Positions 50,828 to 60,963 are shown, counted from the first letter of the stretch. The stretch is 64,000 bases of DNA from Lentibacillus sp. Marseille-P4043 (GCF_900258515.1 NZ_LT984884.1:948245-1012244); one strand, 5' to 3'. Translations and numbers: made by a program. Notes: generated from the letters alone by a model not told the origin.

Positions 50828-52379
50828 AATTTCATAATTGCTCTTTTTAAAAATACAAAGACCTACAGAATTTCTAAATTGTATTTTTAAAAACAGAAAT
50901 CATGCAACCTGTTGCTGGTTTAATTGTGCATTGATACGGTCTGCTGCTAGCTTTGAAGCATTGTAAATAAGCGTAACCATGTCAAAATGAATTTTGGCAC
51001 GTTTTCCTGTACGATAACGAACATTGTTAAGCTGAAAGAATTCCTTGAGATACGCATTCACCCGTTCAACAGCTGTACGACGTTTAAAAATGTTTTTCCA
51101 TGCCTGAGATCCACGAGCTGGCGCGGTATATTTTCGAAGGTCTTGAGTTATTTTCACTTTATAAACCTTTTGACAGATGCCTTCGTTGGCTAGCGGACAG
51201 TCGCTGCACTCCTTTGGTCTCGTATATTTTAATGTTTCATATTTAGAATCAAAGCTATCGTAACGATAAGAGTGCTCACGAAAACAGGTCGGTGCGAAGT
51301 ATTTGTCATAACCAAGGAGTTCTCCTTCGTTTCGCTTGTTGTATGCAATCACAGATTGTTGCCCCATTCGATGTACTTGTTCATATATTGGTTCATAATC
51401 ATACCCAGCATCCATTGTTTGATAACGTAAAGACAGCTGAGGAAAGCGTTCATTAAGCCCTTTAAGTAATGGGATAGCTGCTTTTCCATCATTTAGGCTG
51501 CCTGATGAAAAGAGAGAATCCAAAATGTATTGACTTGATGTGCCAACGACTAAGTGCGCCTTGTAGCCAAACCAAAATACATTCTTTCCTTCCGAATTCT
51601 TTTTCACGCCCCATTTAGGGTCTTGAGGAACTTCGGGACGTAGCTCAGCTAGAGGAACGTCTAATTGTGCTTCTATTTTCTTTTCATACAAAGGCAAGTT
51701 AGCTTCCTTTTCGGCTTCGTCTTTTAGCCATTGTTCACGTTCTTCTTTCGATTTGCGGCCACGTTTTTTAGGCTTGGACCTTGGCTTTTCTTCTTTTGGC
51801 GGTGCTTGATCTCGAGCTTCGAAATGGCAGGCATCAGTGGCGGCAGTGTCATCTGTAATAAAACCTTCTTCAATAGCTTGACGTACAATATTTTCCTTTT
51901 CAGTTTCTAATATGTCACACTCCATCAATTTCGTTACGAGCCGAGAATAAGAGGCCTCTGAAGGAACGGAGTCTGATACAAGGAAACCACAATTCAATTT
52001 AAAGGCAATATCATCACGAAGACGTTTAATTAGATCCTTTATCGTTGGGATTCGTTCCACATATCTCACCGCAAAGGAAATAATCATGGCTGCATAGTTC
52101 AATTCTTCTGGCGCACCTAGTCGTGATTTCTTAGTTACTTTGTGATAGATCTTATCCAAATCTATCGCTGAAATAACTGCTTCATATTTTTGGGTGGGTT
52201 CCATGTCGTATAATTCTTGGATGCCAAATAAGCTGGGTTGTCGTATAATGGTCAAAGGGAGCACTCCTTCTGTCTTTTTTGGTTGTTTTAGTCAACTACC
52301 ATTATACAAGATTTGGGGAGGTGCTTCCTTTTTCATGTCTCAGACTCATTGGGAGACAAGGGCTAAGAATTATGAAATT
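50828..52379 (-). mobile_element. Insertion sequence (IS1182/IS4-like) inside the abiEii gene
   Basis: The element holds one transposase gene and is bounded by the inverted repeat AATTTCATAATT (50828-50839) and AATTATGAAATT (52368-52379). Joining its two flanks would restore a continuous AbiEii reading region apart from a few residues. I could not see a clear target duplication, so the exact ends may be off by a few bases. Confidence 0.75.
50900..52264 (-). CDS. IS transposase, DDE type (IS1182/IS4-like)
   Basis: 454 residues, apparently intact. N-terminal DUF772-type domain (LGAPEELNYAAMIISFAVRY, VPSEASYSRLVTKLMECDIL), a first catalytic Asp region TDACHFEARD, a second at YQTMDAGYDYEPIYEQVHRM, a cysteine-rich DCPLANEGICQ patch and a C-terminal DDE_Tnp_1 segment with the glutamate in KRRTAVERVNAYLKEFFQLN. 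GGGAGCACTCCT-like sequence lies at the start side. The element has broken the abiEii toxin gene. Confidence 0.88.
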   Translation of the reverse strand: MLPLTIIRQPSLFGIQELYDMEPTQKYEAVISAIDLDKIYHKVTKKSRLGAPEELNYAAMIISFAVRYVERIPTIKDLIKRLRDDIAFKLNCGFLVSDSVPSEASYSRLVTKLMECDILETEKENIVRQAIEEGFITDDTAATDACHFEARDQAPPKEEKPRSKPKKRGRKSKEEREQWLKDEAEKEANLPLYEKKIEAQLDVPLAELRPEVPQDPKWGVKKNSEGKNVFWFGYKAHLVVGTSSQYILDSLFSSGSLNDGKAAIPLLKGLNERFPQLSLRYQTMDAGYDYEPIYEQVHRMGQQSVIAYNKRNEGELLGYDKYFAPTCFREHSYRYDSFDSKYETLKYTRPKECSDCPLANEGICQKVYKVKITQDLRKYTAPARGSQAWKNIFKRRTAVERVNAYLKEFFQLNNVRYRTGKRAKIHFDMVTLIYNASKLAADRINAQLNQQQVA

Positions 52380-52877
52380 CATTCCAGTATATAAAAAATT
52401 ATAAATATAATTCTTTACATACCGTCTTTCATAAGGGAATGACTTTAGTGATAAATAACTTTCCACTATTAGATTTTCTTTGAGAGCTTCATTTCGAGGA
52501 ACATTTGTTGTATACTCCACTTTATATTGGTTGAAATCCCTTCTCGACCTTATGTCGTTTGGATTTTTCAACACCATTTCAGACTTTTCTATCGCTTTTA
52601 TAATGGAACTTTTTAACTCCTTTCTATCTGCGTTTGATGGTTTATCTTCCACTTTGATATTTATATCAATATCTTCTGAAAAGCGGTTAATTACACCAAA
52701 GCATTTTGAAAGCGAGGTACCCCCTTTAAAAATTATTTCCGGTGACTCCTCGCTTATATTTTTAAGTAACAGTGAAACGAAATAATCCTTATCAATAAAT
52801 TACTCGGGTAAACCCATTTCTTCAGCAACTACTTCAACAATTTCTTGGTAAACTGCACTATCTTTGTGTAAGTTCAT
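52380..52877 (-). pseudogene. AbiEii-type toxin, N-terminal part, with premature stop
   Basis: ATG 52877 overlaps the antitoxin gene by 20 bases. The frame reads MNLHKDSAVYQEIVEVVAEE MGLPE, then TAA where the family has Gln (GLPEQ), then FIDKDYFVSLLLKNISEE, the nucleotidyltransferase core IIFKGGTSLSKCFGVINRFS EDIDI (GGTSLSK and the DID metal-binding pair), and on to YIYNFLYTGMN at the IS edge. So the toxin has both a nonsense change and an IS insertion. Confidence 0.85.
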
Positions 52878-53499
52878 TGTATAACTCGCTTCCCATAAGG
52901 ATTTTAGATGTTTTAGAGGGGTAATTTTCTAAGTAGGCATTTAAATTTTCTCCCGTTACATTAATACCCTTAAGATATTTCAAGATATTCTTAGTGGCAG
53001 ATGAAATAGGAACTGCACTTAACCTTTCAAAATTAGTTAAAAGGTCTAATACCTGTAAGATTTTGTAATTATCATTATTTATATCAACACGTGGTTTTCT
53101 TAGAGTGACTTTTCTTTTATTGTAATTTACAACTCTAATTGATCTTTTTTCAGCCTTGGTTACAAGCTCAATAGTTACAGGATTTTGTGTAGTTAAATTT
53201 AGCATATTAGAAAAGGATAACCCTGTTTCATATCCAATTCGCTCATTATTTTTAAACAAATACTTTTTATCGATTATCTTACTGACACTTAACGTATTTT
53301 TTTTAAGAAGAGAGTTTGGATCCGGGATGAAAAAAATGCCCTTGCTGTTATCGTAACGACATATTTTACCTTTATCAACTAATCTTTTTAGTGATTGTCT
53401 AAGAGCATTAGGACTTAAATCAACATCTTTTAATAAATCTTTTGAGAAGATTGGTTCATTGTAACCTATCCTAGACACTAAAAATTGGTATAAATCCAT
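52858..53499 (-). CDS. AbiEi-type antitoxin (DUF6088-like)
   Basis: 213 residues. An N-terminal winged helix (DLYQFLVSRIGYNEPIFSKD, LSPNALRQSLKRLVDKGKIC) is followed by the AbiEi C-terminal domain (YLFKNNERIGYETGLSFSNM, TQNPVTIELVTKAEKRSIRV). It is the antitoxin and autorepressor of the type IV AbiE system, which guards against phages. ATG 53499 has AGGAGGTG 6 bases upstream. The gene looks intact, while the overlapping toxin gene downstream is destroyed, so it is an orphan antitoxin. Confidence 0.88.
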   Translation of the reverse strand: MDLYQFLVSRIGYNEPIFSKDLLKDVDLSPNALRQSLKRLVDKGKICRYDNSKGIFFIPDPNSLLKKNTLSVSKIIDKKYLFKNNERIGYETGLSFSNMLNLTTQNPVTIELVTKAEKRSIRVVNYNKRKVTLRKPRVDINNDNYKILQVLDLLTNFERLSAVPISSATKNILKYLKGINVTGENLNAYLENYPSKTSKILMGSELYNELTQR

Positions 53500-53676
53500 T
53501 GTTAACACCTCCTAATCACATTGTAACACATTTTTATAAAAAATATTAAAAAACGTGACATTATTTCAGTGAAAAATAATAAATTAGCGTGCCAGAAACA
53601 AAATGATAACGCACCAGCAGCATAAATAAAACAATCAGTTAAACCATGGTTATAAGGCTTGGTCTTTTGTGAGATT

Positions 53677-53835
53677 AACGCTCCTACAATGGTAAAAGTT
53701 GTCATAAATGAAAAGGTGATTAAGATCAGTATTTAAACACAACATAACGAAGGACTTTTTATTACAATAATATTCCTGGTTCATGATTCCCTCCTTTGCT
53801 CATAAACTATAAAAAGCACAATTGGAGGGATCATA
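53677..53835 (+). repeat. Duplicated spoVR leader, copy 2
   Basis: Near-identical partner of 50023-50180; together they bracket the AbiE/IS segment as direct repeats about 3.65 kb apart. It contains the GGAGGGATCATA site of the intact spoVR. Confidence 0.85.
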
Positions 53836-55251
53836 TTGACGACGGAAACAAAGGCGCTCACACGTGCGATTGATGAAATCACGGAAATTGCATCTGAATT
53901 TGGCCTTGATTTTTATCCAATGCGTTATGAAATTTGCCCTGCTGATATTATTTATACATTTGGTGCATATGGTATGCCAACTCGATTTAGTCACTGGAGT
54001 TTTGGCAAACAGTTTCATAAAATGAAGCTTTATTATGATCTTGGCTTGAGTCAGATATACGAGCTTGTTATTAATTCCAATCCTTGCTATGCCTTCTTAC
54101 TTGATACGAATAGCCTCATTCAAAATAAATTAATTATTGCCCATGTACTTGCCCATTGCGATTTTTTCAAAAACAATGCGCGTTTTTCCAATACAAGAAG
54201 AGATATGGTGGAGAGTATGACAGCAACGGCAGAGCGAATTGAAAGCTATGAAATGATATATGGCAAGGATGAAGTAGAACATTTTTTGGATGCTGTGCTA
54301 TCCATTCAGGAACATATTGACCCATCGATTGTTAGGCCAAAATTGACCCCTTATGAGACCGATGAAAAGGAAGAAACATCAAAAACGGTGGCAAAAACAC
54401 CGTACGATGATTTATGGGACTTGGATAAGAAAGAAGCTGATCAAGAGTCTAAGCCAGACAAAACAAAGAAGAAGTTTCCGCCACAGCCGGAAAAGGATCT
54501 TTTGCTATTTATTGAAGAGTACAGTCGGGAACTGGAGGACTGGCAACGTGATATTTTAACGATGATGCGTGAGGAAATGCTCTATTTCTGGCCACAGCTG
54601 GAGACAAAAATCATGAACGAAGGCTGGGCTTCGTATTGGCATCAGCGGATTTTACGGGAAATGGATTTAACAACAAATGAAACGGTTGAATTCGCCACAT
54701 TGAACGCAGGGGTTGTGCAGCCATCAAAGACACAAATCAATCCGTATTACCTTGGTGTGAAAATGTTTGAGGACATTGAGGAACGTTATAATAATCCGAC
54801 AGAGGAAATGCAACGTTTTGGTGTTAAACCGGGGTCTGGCAGGGAAAAGATGTTTGAAGTACGTGAGATTGAATCAGACATTTCGTTCATCCGAAATTAT
54901 TTAACCAAAGAACTCGTGCAACGCGAAGATATGTACCTGTTTGAGAAGAAAGGCAGTAACTACCAAATCACGGAAAAAGATTATGAACAAGTGAGAGATC
55001 AACTTATATCTATCAGAGTGAATGGTGGCTTTCCGTATATAAGTGTGGAAAACGGTGATTATTTAAAGAATGGTGATCTTTATTTAGTACACGGTTATGA
55101 AGGTATTGAACTTGACCTTCATTATTTAGAAAATGTCCTCCCATATATTTATCAATTATGGGGGCGGACTGTGTATTTGGAAACGTATGTGGAGGATAAG
55201 CAGATTCTTTATTCGTATGATGGAAATAAGATCCATCGTCGGTATATGTAA
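53836..55251 (+). CDS. spoVR: SpoVR family sporulation protein (only full-length copy)
   Basis: 471 residues, the usual SpoVR size, from TTG 53836 with GGAGGG 7 bases upstream. SpoVR (YcgB family) is needed for normal spore cortex in B. subtilis and is a genomic partner of PrkA and YhbH. Landmarks: [96 protein letters not shown] and [16 protein letters not shown]. It ends just before a terminator hairpin. Two broken copies and a short fragment lie within 10 kb, so this is the one likely to work. Confidence 0.95.
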   Translation: MTTETKALTRAIDEITEIASEFGLDFYPMRYEICPADIIYTFGAYGMPTRFSHWSFGKQFHKMKLYYDLGLSQIYELVINSNPCYAFLLDTNSLIQNKLIIAHVLAHCDFFKNNARFSNTRRDMVESMTATAERIESYEMIYGKDEVEHFLDAVLSIQEHIDPSIVRPKLTPYETDEKEETSKTVAKTPYDDLWDLDKKEADQESKPDKTKKKFPPQPEKDLLLFIEEYSRELEDWQRDILTMMREEMLYFWPQLETKIMNEGWASYWHQRILREMDLTTNETVEFATLNAGVVQPSKTQINPYYLGVKMFEDIEERYNNPTEEMQRFGVKPGSGREKMFEVREIESDISFIRNYLTKELVQREDMYLFEKKGSNYQITEKDYEQVRDQLISIRVNGGFPYISVENGDYLKNGDLYLVHGYEGIELDLHYLENVLPYIYQLWGRTVYLETYVEDKQILYSYDGNKIHRRYM

Positions 55252-55256
55252 GAATT

Positions 55257-55291
55257 AAGGGAGCGGGATGACGATGTTATTCCGCTCCCTT
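55257..55291 (+). terminator. Terminator hairpin of spoVR copy 2
   Basis: AAGGGAGCGG and CCGCTCCCTT form the stem; a mutated version follows copy 3 at about 60450-60485. Confidence 0.75.
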
Positions 55292-55312
55292 ATAATATTT
55301 GTTCGCATGATG

Positions 55313-56051
55313 GGATTAACGGATCAAATATATAAAATCGATACTATGATACATACAATGAAGTCTGCACATCTTGAGCCTCCTCAATTTAAGGAAACTA
55401 GGAACAGTTTTATTGTTACATTTAAAAACCATAATTTTATTGACGAAGAGGCTATAAGTTGGCTGAATTCCTACACCGATTTATCGATGAATGATTGCCA
55501 AGTAGCTGCGCTTGTCTATATAAGAAATAATGAAAGAATTACTAATCGAGAGTATCAGGAATTAAATAGTACCGAAAGTGTAACTGCGACAAAGGAATTA
55601 AAATATTTGTTACAGAGTGATTTGATTATTCAAAATGGAACAAGGGGTGGAGCTTTTTATACATTAGCTAAAAACGATCAGAAAAAGAAAAATAACTCCG
55701 GTCCTAACGATAAGAGCTCCGTACCTAACGAGAGTAACTCCGGTCCTAACGGTAAGAGCTCCGTACCTAGTGAGCCAGAATTGTTAAATATTTCAGAGGT
55801 GGCAAAAAAAACGCCGATTAAGTTCAATACAAATGAATGAATTAATATTGAAGCTCTGCCAAATAAAAGCTCTAACACTACAGGAATTAAGTGATTTATT
55901 AGATAGGAAGCCTGAACCACTTAGGAAAAATTACCTTTCAAAATTAGTTAAAGATGAAAAGTTGGAATTACTTTATCCGGATCAAATAAATCATCCTAAA
56001 CAAGCGTATATAACAACAAAAAAGGGAAATGTTGAATACAAAAATAAATAA
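55313..56051 (+). pseudogene. AlbA_2/Schlafen-type ATP-binding protein, C-terminal remnant with frameshift
   Basis: From about 55335 the frame reads SAHLEPPQFKETRNSFIVTF, DEEAISWLNSYTDLSMNDCQ, NERITNREYQELNSTESVTA, LLQSDLIIQNGTRGGAFYTL, the well-known C-terminal half of AlbA_2/'divergent AAA-4' proteins, but the N-terminal AlbA domain is missing. A linker with a 48-bp tandem repeat (NSGPNDKSSVPNE, NSGPNGKSSVPSE) leads to a stop at 55840; the last domain (MNELILKLCQIKALTLQELS, NHPKQAYITTK) continues in another frame from 55833 to 56051. So it is both truncated and frameshifted. It begins in DNA duplicated after spoVR copy 3. Confidence 0.8.
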
Positions 56052-56213
56052 ATTCCTTCCTGAATTATTCACAGAAATAATGTAAAGAGTTGCTAACACT
56101 TGTCTCCCAAGCCAATTCAACCAGACCGATCATGCATCAAATAAATGAAAAAAGAACCCATTTCTGCTAAGGTTAAAAGTACCACCAAATAACCAACAGA
56201 AAGGGTTCTTATA

Positions 56214-57058
56214 ATGGCTACTTTACCGCAAATAACGCTTGATTTCAATCGTCAAATTAAATTGTCCAATGATGGAGACTCACTTTCCTCTGATACTGGT
56301 GAACTTTTGTATCGGGAATTCGATGAAAAGATAGGTTTCTTCAATACACTAGCTAAACACCTAGAATTAAAAGACAACAGACGTTATTTCGTTTATTCTA
56401 ATGAGCAGCTTCTGCGCCAAAAACTTTATCAAATTATTGTGGGGTACGCTGAAGATGATGCAGCTGATCAATTAACGAATGATCCTGTTTTTACACAGAT
56501 TGTTGATTCTGACGTACTAGCTTCCCAGCCCAGCTTATCTAGACTATATCCACGATTTGATGATCAATCCATCAAACAGCTAAATAAAGCGAATCAAGAA
56601 ATTTTGGATAAAGTACATCAATTCAGGGGATCAAAGGCGTTAATTTTCGATTTGGATTCCACTCATTCTGATACATATGGCGAACAGGAATCTGCTGCGT
56701 ATAATTCCCATTACGGTACTGTCGGATTTCACCCCTTAGTTGCCTTCGATGGCATAACAGGCGACTTTCTGAAAGCCAAACTACGACCGGGTAATGTCTA
56801 TACTTCCAATGGTGTCGTGGATTTCGTAAAGCCTCTGATCCAACACTACAACGAGAAATGTACTCCTTCTTTGTAATGAACTTGACAGACGCGTTTACAC
56901 CAAAAGATATCGTCCGTTCTTACCAGAAACGCGGGACAATGGAGAACTATATCAAGGAAGCCAAAGATGGTTTTAACCTAGATAAAATGTGCGGCCACTC
57001 CTTTCAGGTTAACGAAGTAAGGATGATGCTGAGTTTGAGGTTTTATCTATCACTTTAA
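56214..57058 (+). pseudogene. IS1380-family transposase remnant
   Basis: 56214-56876 encodes the N-terminal half (ITLDFNRQIKLSNDGDSLSS, ALIFDLDSTHSDTYGEQESA, FHPLVAFDGITGDFLKAKLR) with the first catalytic Asp region FDLDST. The stretch then jumps, out of frame at 56858, to a C-terminal piece (KDIVRSYQKRGTMENYIKEA, KDGFNLDKMCGHSFQVNEVR) that carries the GTMEN glutamate. Several hundred bases between are missing, so it is an internally deleted, dead element. Confidence 0.85.
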
Positions 57059-57089
57059 CGCTCCATCCGGAGAACGAGGAAGAGTGTGT

Positions 57090-57200
57090 TCTGGTAAGAT
57101 CCATGTGGAGCCTTATCAGGATGGAACTTATGCAGAACTTTATCTCAAAATGGATTCATACTATGAAACAGATAAAGTTTACGTCGAAATACAAGACTAA
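57090..57200 (+). pseudogene. Short coding remnant, unknown source
   Basis: One frame reads SGKIHVEPYQDGTYAELYLK then MDSYYETDKVYVEIQD and stop. It looks like the end of a real protein but has no start; it lies between the IS1380 remnant and AT-rich DNA. Confidence 0.35.
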
Positions 57201-57643
57201 AAATCAAATCATTTCATTAGATTTTAGCTAATGGTTTTAATATTGAATATTGCCATGGAGTTGACCCAGCTTGACATTTTTTTGACCCATCAATGACAGA
57301 AAATTGATCCAGCCGTAACATGGGTGATCCACACCTTGAGAAAAACCGTATAAATACAGCGAAGCTGATTATCCTTGACCGCCGTGCAACTCTTTAGTGT
57401 TTGTCCATAGTACGCTGACTGTGCGGATGTAGCCCTTAAGGCTGCTTTTTATCCCATCCGACACAAGAACACTACTATGAACAAAGACAAGGTCAAGGGT
57501 GGTGGTTTTGATATGTTTTAAGACTTGGAAAACGCTAAATTTAACTACACAACCGTGAATATTTTTAGTACTTATAACTGGATTTAGCCTTGTCACAAGT
57601 GGATCTAAAAGTTGACAACGACGGGATTATCCTATGTCTTTAT
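57201..57643. other. Intergenic remnant DNA
   Basis: 57256-57312 carries two TGACCCA direct repeats within TTGACCCAGCTTGAC and TTTTGACCCATC, reminiscent of an insertion-sequence end. Nothing else was recognised; the minus-strand frame 57369-57596 is not protein-like. Confidence 0.35.
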
Positions 57644-57976
57644 TCAAATATCAATTTTGATCGAAAATGATTCTAATTCATTTTTTTTCGCTAAATGTTT
57701 GATAATACTTCTGATATGATCATTATTCCGGTTTTCTTGTTCATTTTCAGGAGTTTCAATTGTAATTGTGATTTTTTTATTTTTTATATCACTTAACAAT
57801 TTTATACTGGAATCATGGCCTTCTTTTACCAGGCTATTAGTGATTTGATGAGTGAAACTTTTAATATCTTGTTTTGTATTCTGTACTGTATTTGCTTGTT
57901 TTAAATGATAAGAAACGGTGAATATTCCTACAAACAACACTAAACAATTTAAGATTATAAATATATTTTTTTTCAA
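57644..57976 (-). CDS. Small membrane-anchored or secreted protein, unknown
   Basis: 110 residues: an N-terminal signal-anchor (NIFIILNCLVLFVGIFTVSY), then a polar, lysine- and asparagine-rich domain (QDIKSFTHQITNSLVKEGHD, KLLSDIKNKKITITIETPEN). There is no lipobox or clear signal-peptidase site. AAGGAGGGAATCCCAA precedes the ATG. Unknown family. Confidence 0.6.
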   Translation of the reverse strand: MKKNIFIILNCLVLFVGIFTVSYHLKQANTVQNTKQDIKSFTHQITNSLVKEGHDSSIKLLSDIKNKKITITIETPENEQENRNNDHIRSIIKHLAKKNELESFSIKIDI

Positions 57977-58184
57977 ATTGGGATTCCCTCCTTAATTCAT
58001 TTTGTTATATTTTTATGCACATTAATCCCAAATTAGACGAGTATTTGTAACTACTCGTCATTTAATACCATCCTGCAGCATAAGTTTGTGTGCTGCAGGT
58101 ACAATAAAATAATAAAGTTACACTGTTTTGAGGAGGGCGAAAACTATTCGTGTTGATAAATCAGTAATCATAGTATATTTCTTG

Positions 58185-58381
58185 TCAAACTAAGTAACCG
58201 GTTATTTTATTCCTTATTTCCAAACATGAAATTGACTCGCCTTTTAAATCACTTTGAATACGATAAACAGTATTTCTGCTTACGTAAGTTTCATCAGCAA
58301 TATGTAAAATTGGTTTCATACACTGTACACATTTAGGATCCTTAAACTTCAATTTCTCTTTCAAAATCTGGAGGATCTTAA
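58185..58381 (-). pseudogene. Helix-turn-helix-like coding remnant
   Basis: A minus-strand frame without a start reads KILQILKEKLKFKDPKCVQC, MKPILHIADETYVSRNTVYR, IQSDLKGESISCLEIRNKIT and stops at 58185. DETYVSRNTVYR looks like a recognition helix. Both ends are truncated; source unknown. Confidence 0.4.
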
Positions 58382-58504
58382 TTTAATAGCTTCCATACAT
58401 AGTCAGTATCAAGATGGCACGGTCGAAAAAATGCAACAACAGCTATTAAGTGAATACCAATTGCATCTATAGCAAGAAAAAAGCATCGGATAAATCCAAG
58501 TCAA

Positions 58505-58717
58505 ATGAATGAATTGATATTAAGCCTTCGTGACATTAATCCACTTACACTAAAAGAGTTAAGTAACTTGTTAAACAGAAAGCCGGACTCTATTACAAGA
58601 ATGTATCTTTCAGGATTAGTAAAAGAAGGAAGATTAGAATTATTTTAATCAGACCAAACAAATCATCCAAAACAAGTATATATAACAAAATACAAAACAA
58701 TATTGAAAAATAATTAG
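58505..58717 (+). pseudogene. Second remnant of the AlbA_2/Schlafen C-terminal domain
   Basis: MNELILSLRDINPLTLKELS, NLLNRKPDSITRMYLSGLVK and, after an in-frame TAA (58646-58648), DQTNHPKQVYITKYK. It is a diverged copy of 55833-56051 (about half the residues identical by eye). It lies upstream of spoVR copy 3, so the Schlafen tail and spoVR were probably duplicated together. Confidence 0.7.
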
Positions 58718-59031
58718 GCTAAATGGAGGTAGTAGCATAAAACCACAAATAAATTGCTTGTACAAACTTCAAAGCAACTCCTACTCTCCCCTGATAATGA
58801 TGAAAAGCGATATGTTTACTATCATGACGCATCGGATTAATAAACGCACATTATGGATACGATCCTAGGATAGTACTAGCCGAACTCGCAGAAGCACAGT
58901 ATTTGTGGAAGGAATTTGGAAAAAAGAATAGCGTGGTTTCATCCTTCTAGACCTGGTTAACAAAAATATTCTTAGTTCATGATTCCCATCATTGCTCATA
59001 AACTATAAAAAGCACACTTGGAGGGATCATA
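58718..59031. other. Gap before spoVR copy 3
   Basis: The last ~70 bases are a shortened copy of the spoVR leader, with GGAGGGATCATA. The rest shows no gene. Confidence 0.5.
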
Positions 59032-60445
59032 TTGACGACGGAAACAAAGGCGCTCACACGTGCGATTGATGAAATTACGGAGATTGCCTCTGACTTTGGC
59101 CTTGATTTTTATCCAATGCGATATGAAATTTGTCCTGCCGATATTATTTATACATTTGGTGCATATGGTATGCTGACTCGATTTAGCCACTGGAGTTTCG
59201 GCAAACAGTTTCATAAAATGAAGCTGCATTATGACCTTGGCTTAAGTCAGATATACGAGCTTGTTATTAACTCGAACCCTTGTTATGCCTTCTTACTTGA
59301 TACGAATAGCCTCATTCAAAATAAACTAATCATTGCCCATGTACTTGCCCACTGCGATTTTTTCAAAAACAATGCTCGTTTTTCCAATACAAGAAGAGAT
59401 ATGGTGGAGAGTATGACAGCAACGGCAGAACGAATTGAAAGCTATGAAATGATGTATGGAAAGGATGAAGTAGAGCGTTTTCTGGATGCGGTGCTGTCCA
59501 TTCAAGAACATATTGACCCATCGATCGTCAGACCAAAATTAGCCTCCTATGAGACCGATGAGGGAGAAGAAACAACAAAAACAGTGGTTAGAACACCGTA
59601 TGATGATTTATGGGATTTGGATAAAAAAGAAGCGAATGAAAAGCCCCTGACAGATAAAGCGAAAAAAAAGTTCCCACCACAGCCGGAAAAGGATCTGTTG
59701 TTATTTATCGAAGAGCACAGTCGTGAACTGGAGGACTGGCAACGTGATATTTTAACGATGATGCGTGAGGAAATGCTCTATTTTTGGCCGCAATTGGAAA
59801 CAAAAATCATGAACGAAGGCTGGGCTTCGTATTGGCATCAGCGGATATTACGTGAAATGGATTTAACGACAAATGAAACGGTTGAATTCGCTACACTGAA
59901 CGCTGGGGTTGTGCAGCCGTCCAAGACGCAAATCAATCCCTATTACCTTGGTGTAAAAATGTTCGAGGACATCGAAGAACGTTTCAATAATCCGACAGAG
60001 GAAATGAAACGCTTCGGTGTGGAACCCGGATCAGGGAGAGAAAAAATGTTTGAAGTACGAGAGGTTGAGTCGGATATTTCATTTATCCGAAATTATTTAA
60101 CCAAAGAGCTTGTGCAGCGGGAAGATATGTATTTGTTTGAAAAGAAGGGCAGCAATTACCAAATTACGGAGAAAGATTATGAAAGTAAGAGATCAACTTA
60201 TTTCCATGAGGGTAAATGGCGGATTTCCATATATAAGTGTTGAAAATGGGGATTATTTAAAGAATGGTGATCTTTATTTAGTACATGGTTATGAGGGAAT
60301 TGAATTGGACCTTCATTATTTGGAAAATGTTCTGCCTTATATTTATCAGTTATGGGGTCGGACTGTGTATATGGAAACGTACGTGGAGGATAAGCAGATT
60401 CTCTATTCGTATGATGGGAATAAGGTTCATCGTCGGTATATGTAA
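59032..60445 (+). pseudogene. spoVR: spoVR copy 3, frameshifted near the 3' end
   Basis: From TTG 59032 it matches the intact copy closely for ~390 residues. At about 60183 two bases are missing (GAACAAGTGAGAG in copy 2, GAAAGTAAGAG here), after which the frame ends early at 60243, giving 403 residues with a wrong tail ([13 protein letters not shown]). The correct frame continues to 60445 and still encodes ...[20 protein letters not shown]. The truncated product would lack the last ~80 residues. Differences are mostly third-position, so it was under selection for some time before the frameshift. Confidence 0.9.
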
Positions 60446-60628
60446 GAATAAAGGGAGCGGGATGATGATGTCATTCTGCTTCCTTATATAACTGTTTGCA
60501 TGATGGGGTTAACGGATTAAATATATAGTTGAGAGGGTATTTCTGAAGGGGGTAAAATATAAGATGGCATATATAATTCACCACAAACTTTTCAGTGATG
60601 TTATTTGCACCACACTTATACGTAACGA

Positions 60629-60680
60629 GCTTGTGCAGTGGGAAGATTTGTATTTGTTTGAAAAGAAAGGAGCGGGAATA
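60629..60680 (+). pseudogene. spoVR: Fourth spoVR fragment
   Basis: The string NELVQWEDLYLFEKKG, from GAGCTTGTGCAGTGGGAAG on, matches [16 protein letters not shown] of the spoVR copies (residues about 356-371). About 50 bases of homology only. Confidence 0.7.
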
Positions 60681-60719
60681 TCCGCGCACCATGTAGTAAT
60701 TGGCTTAAGAATTAAGGTG

Positions 60720-60884
60720 TCATCTCGACAGAACAAGAAATTGCTCCATCTCACCTTGTGTTAAATGACTTGGTTTTTTTCCATGTTTTTTGCAATAGGC
60801 ATGGAGGGCACGAATTTTAACCCTTGATGCATTCGGATCTTTTGGAAGCGTATAAAGGCTATCGGGAAAAAGGCATCCTCTCAT
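60720..60884 (-). CDS. Small basic protein, unknown
   Basis: 54 residues not on the usual length cut-offs: MRGCLFPDSLYTLPKDPNAS, RVKIRALHAYCKKHGKKPSH, LTQGEMEQFLVLSR. GGAGAG lies 8 bases before ATG 60884, and the codon pattern and domain-like content (a helix-strand with KKHGKKPSHLT) make it look like a true gene. No family recognised. It faces the gene at 60964 divergently. Confidence 0.5.
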   Translation of the reverse strand: MRGCLFPDSLYTLPKDPNASRVKIRALHAYCKKHGKKPSHLTQGEMEQFLVLSR

Positions 60885-60963
60885 TCTAGATCTCTCCTCA
60901 TATTCTCTTCAACCACCTTTCGAATAATGTGATTAAAGATAAATTTGTATCGGAGGTGTTGTT

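Noticed and set aside
55268..55312. Start of the Schlafen-like frame at 55268
   Set aside because: The proposed start lies inside the spoVR terminator hairpin and in DNA duplicated after spoVR copy 3; the homologous part begins only near 55335.
57369..57596. 75-residue minus-strand frame
   Set aside because: No ribosome site, no protein-like pattern, and it lies in remnant DNA next to insertion-sequence debris.
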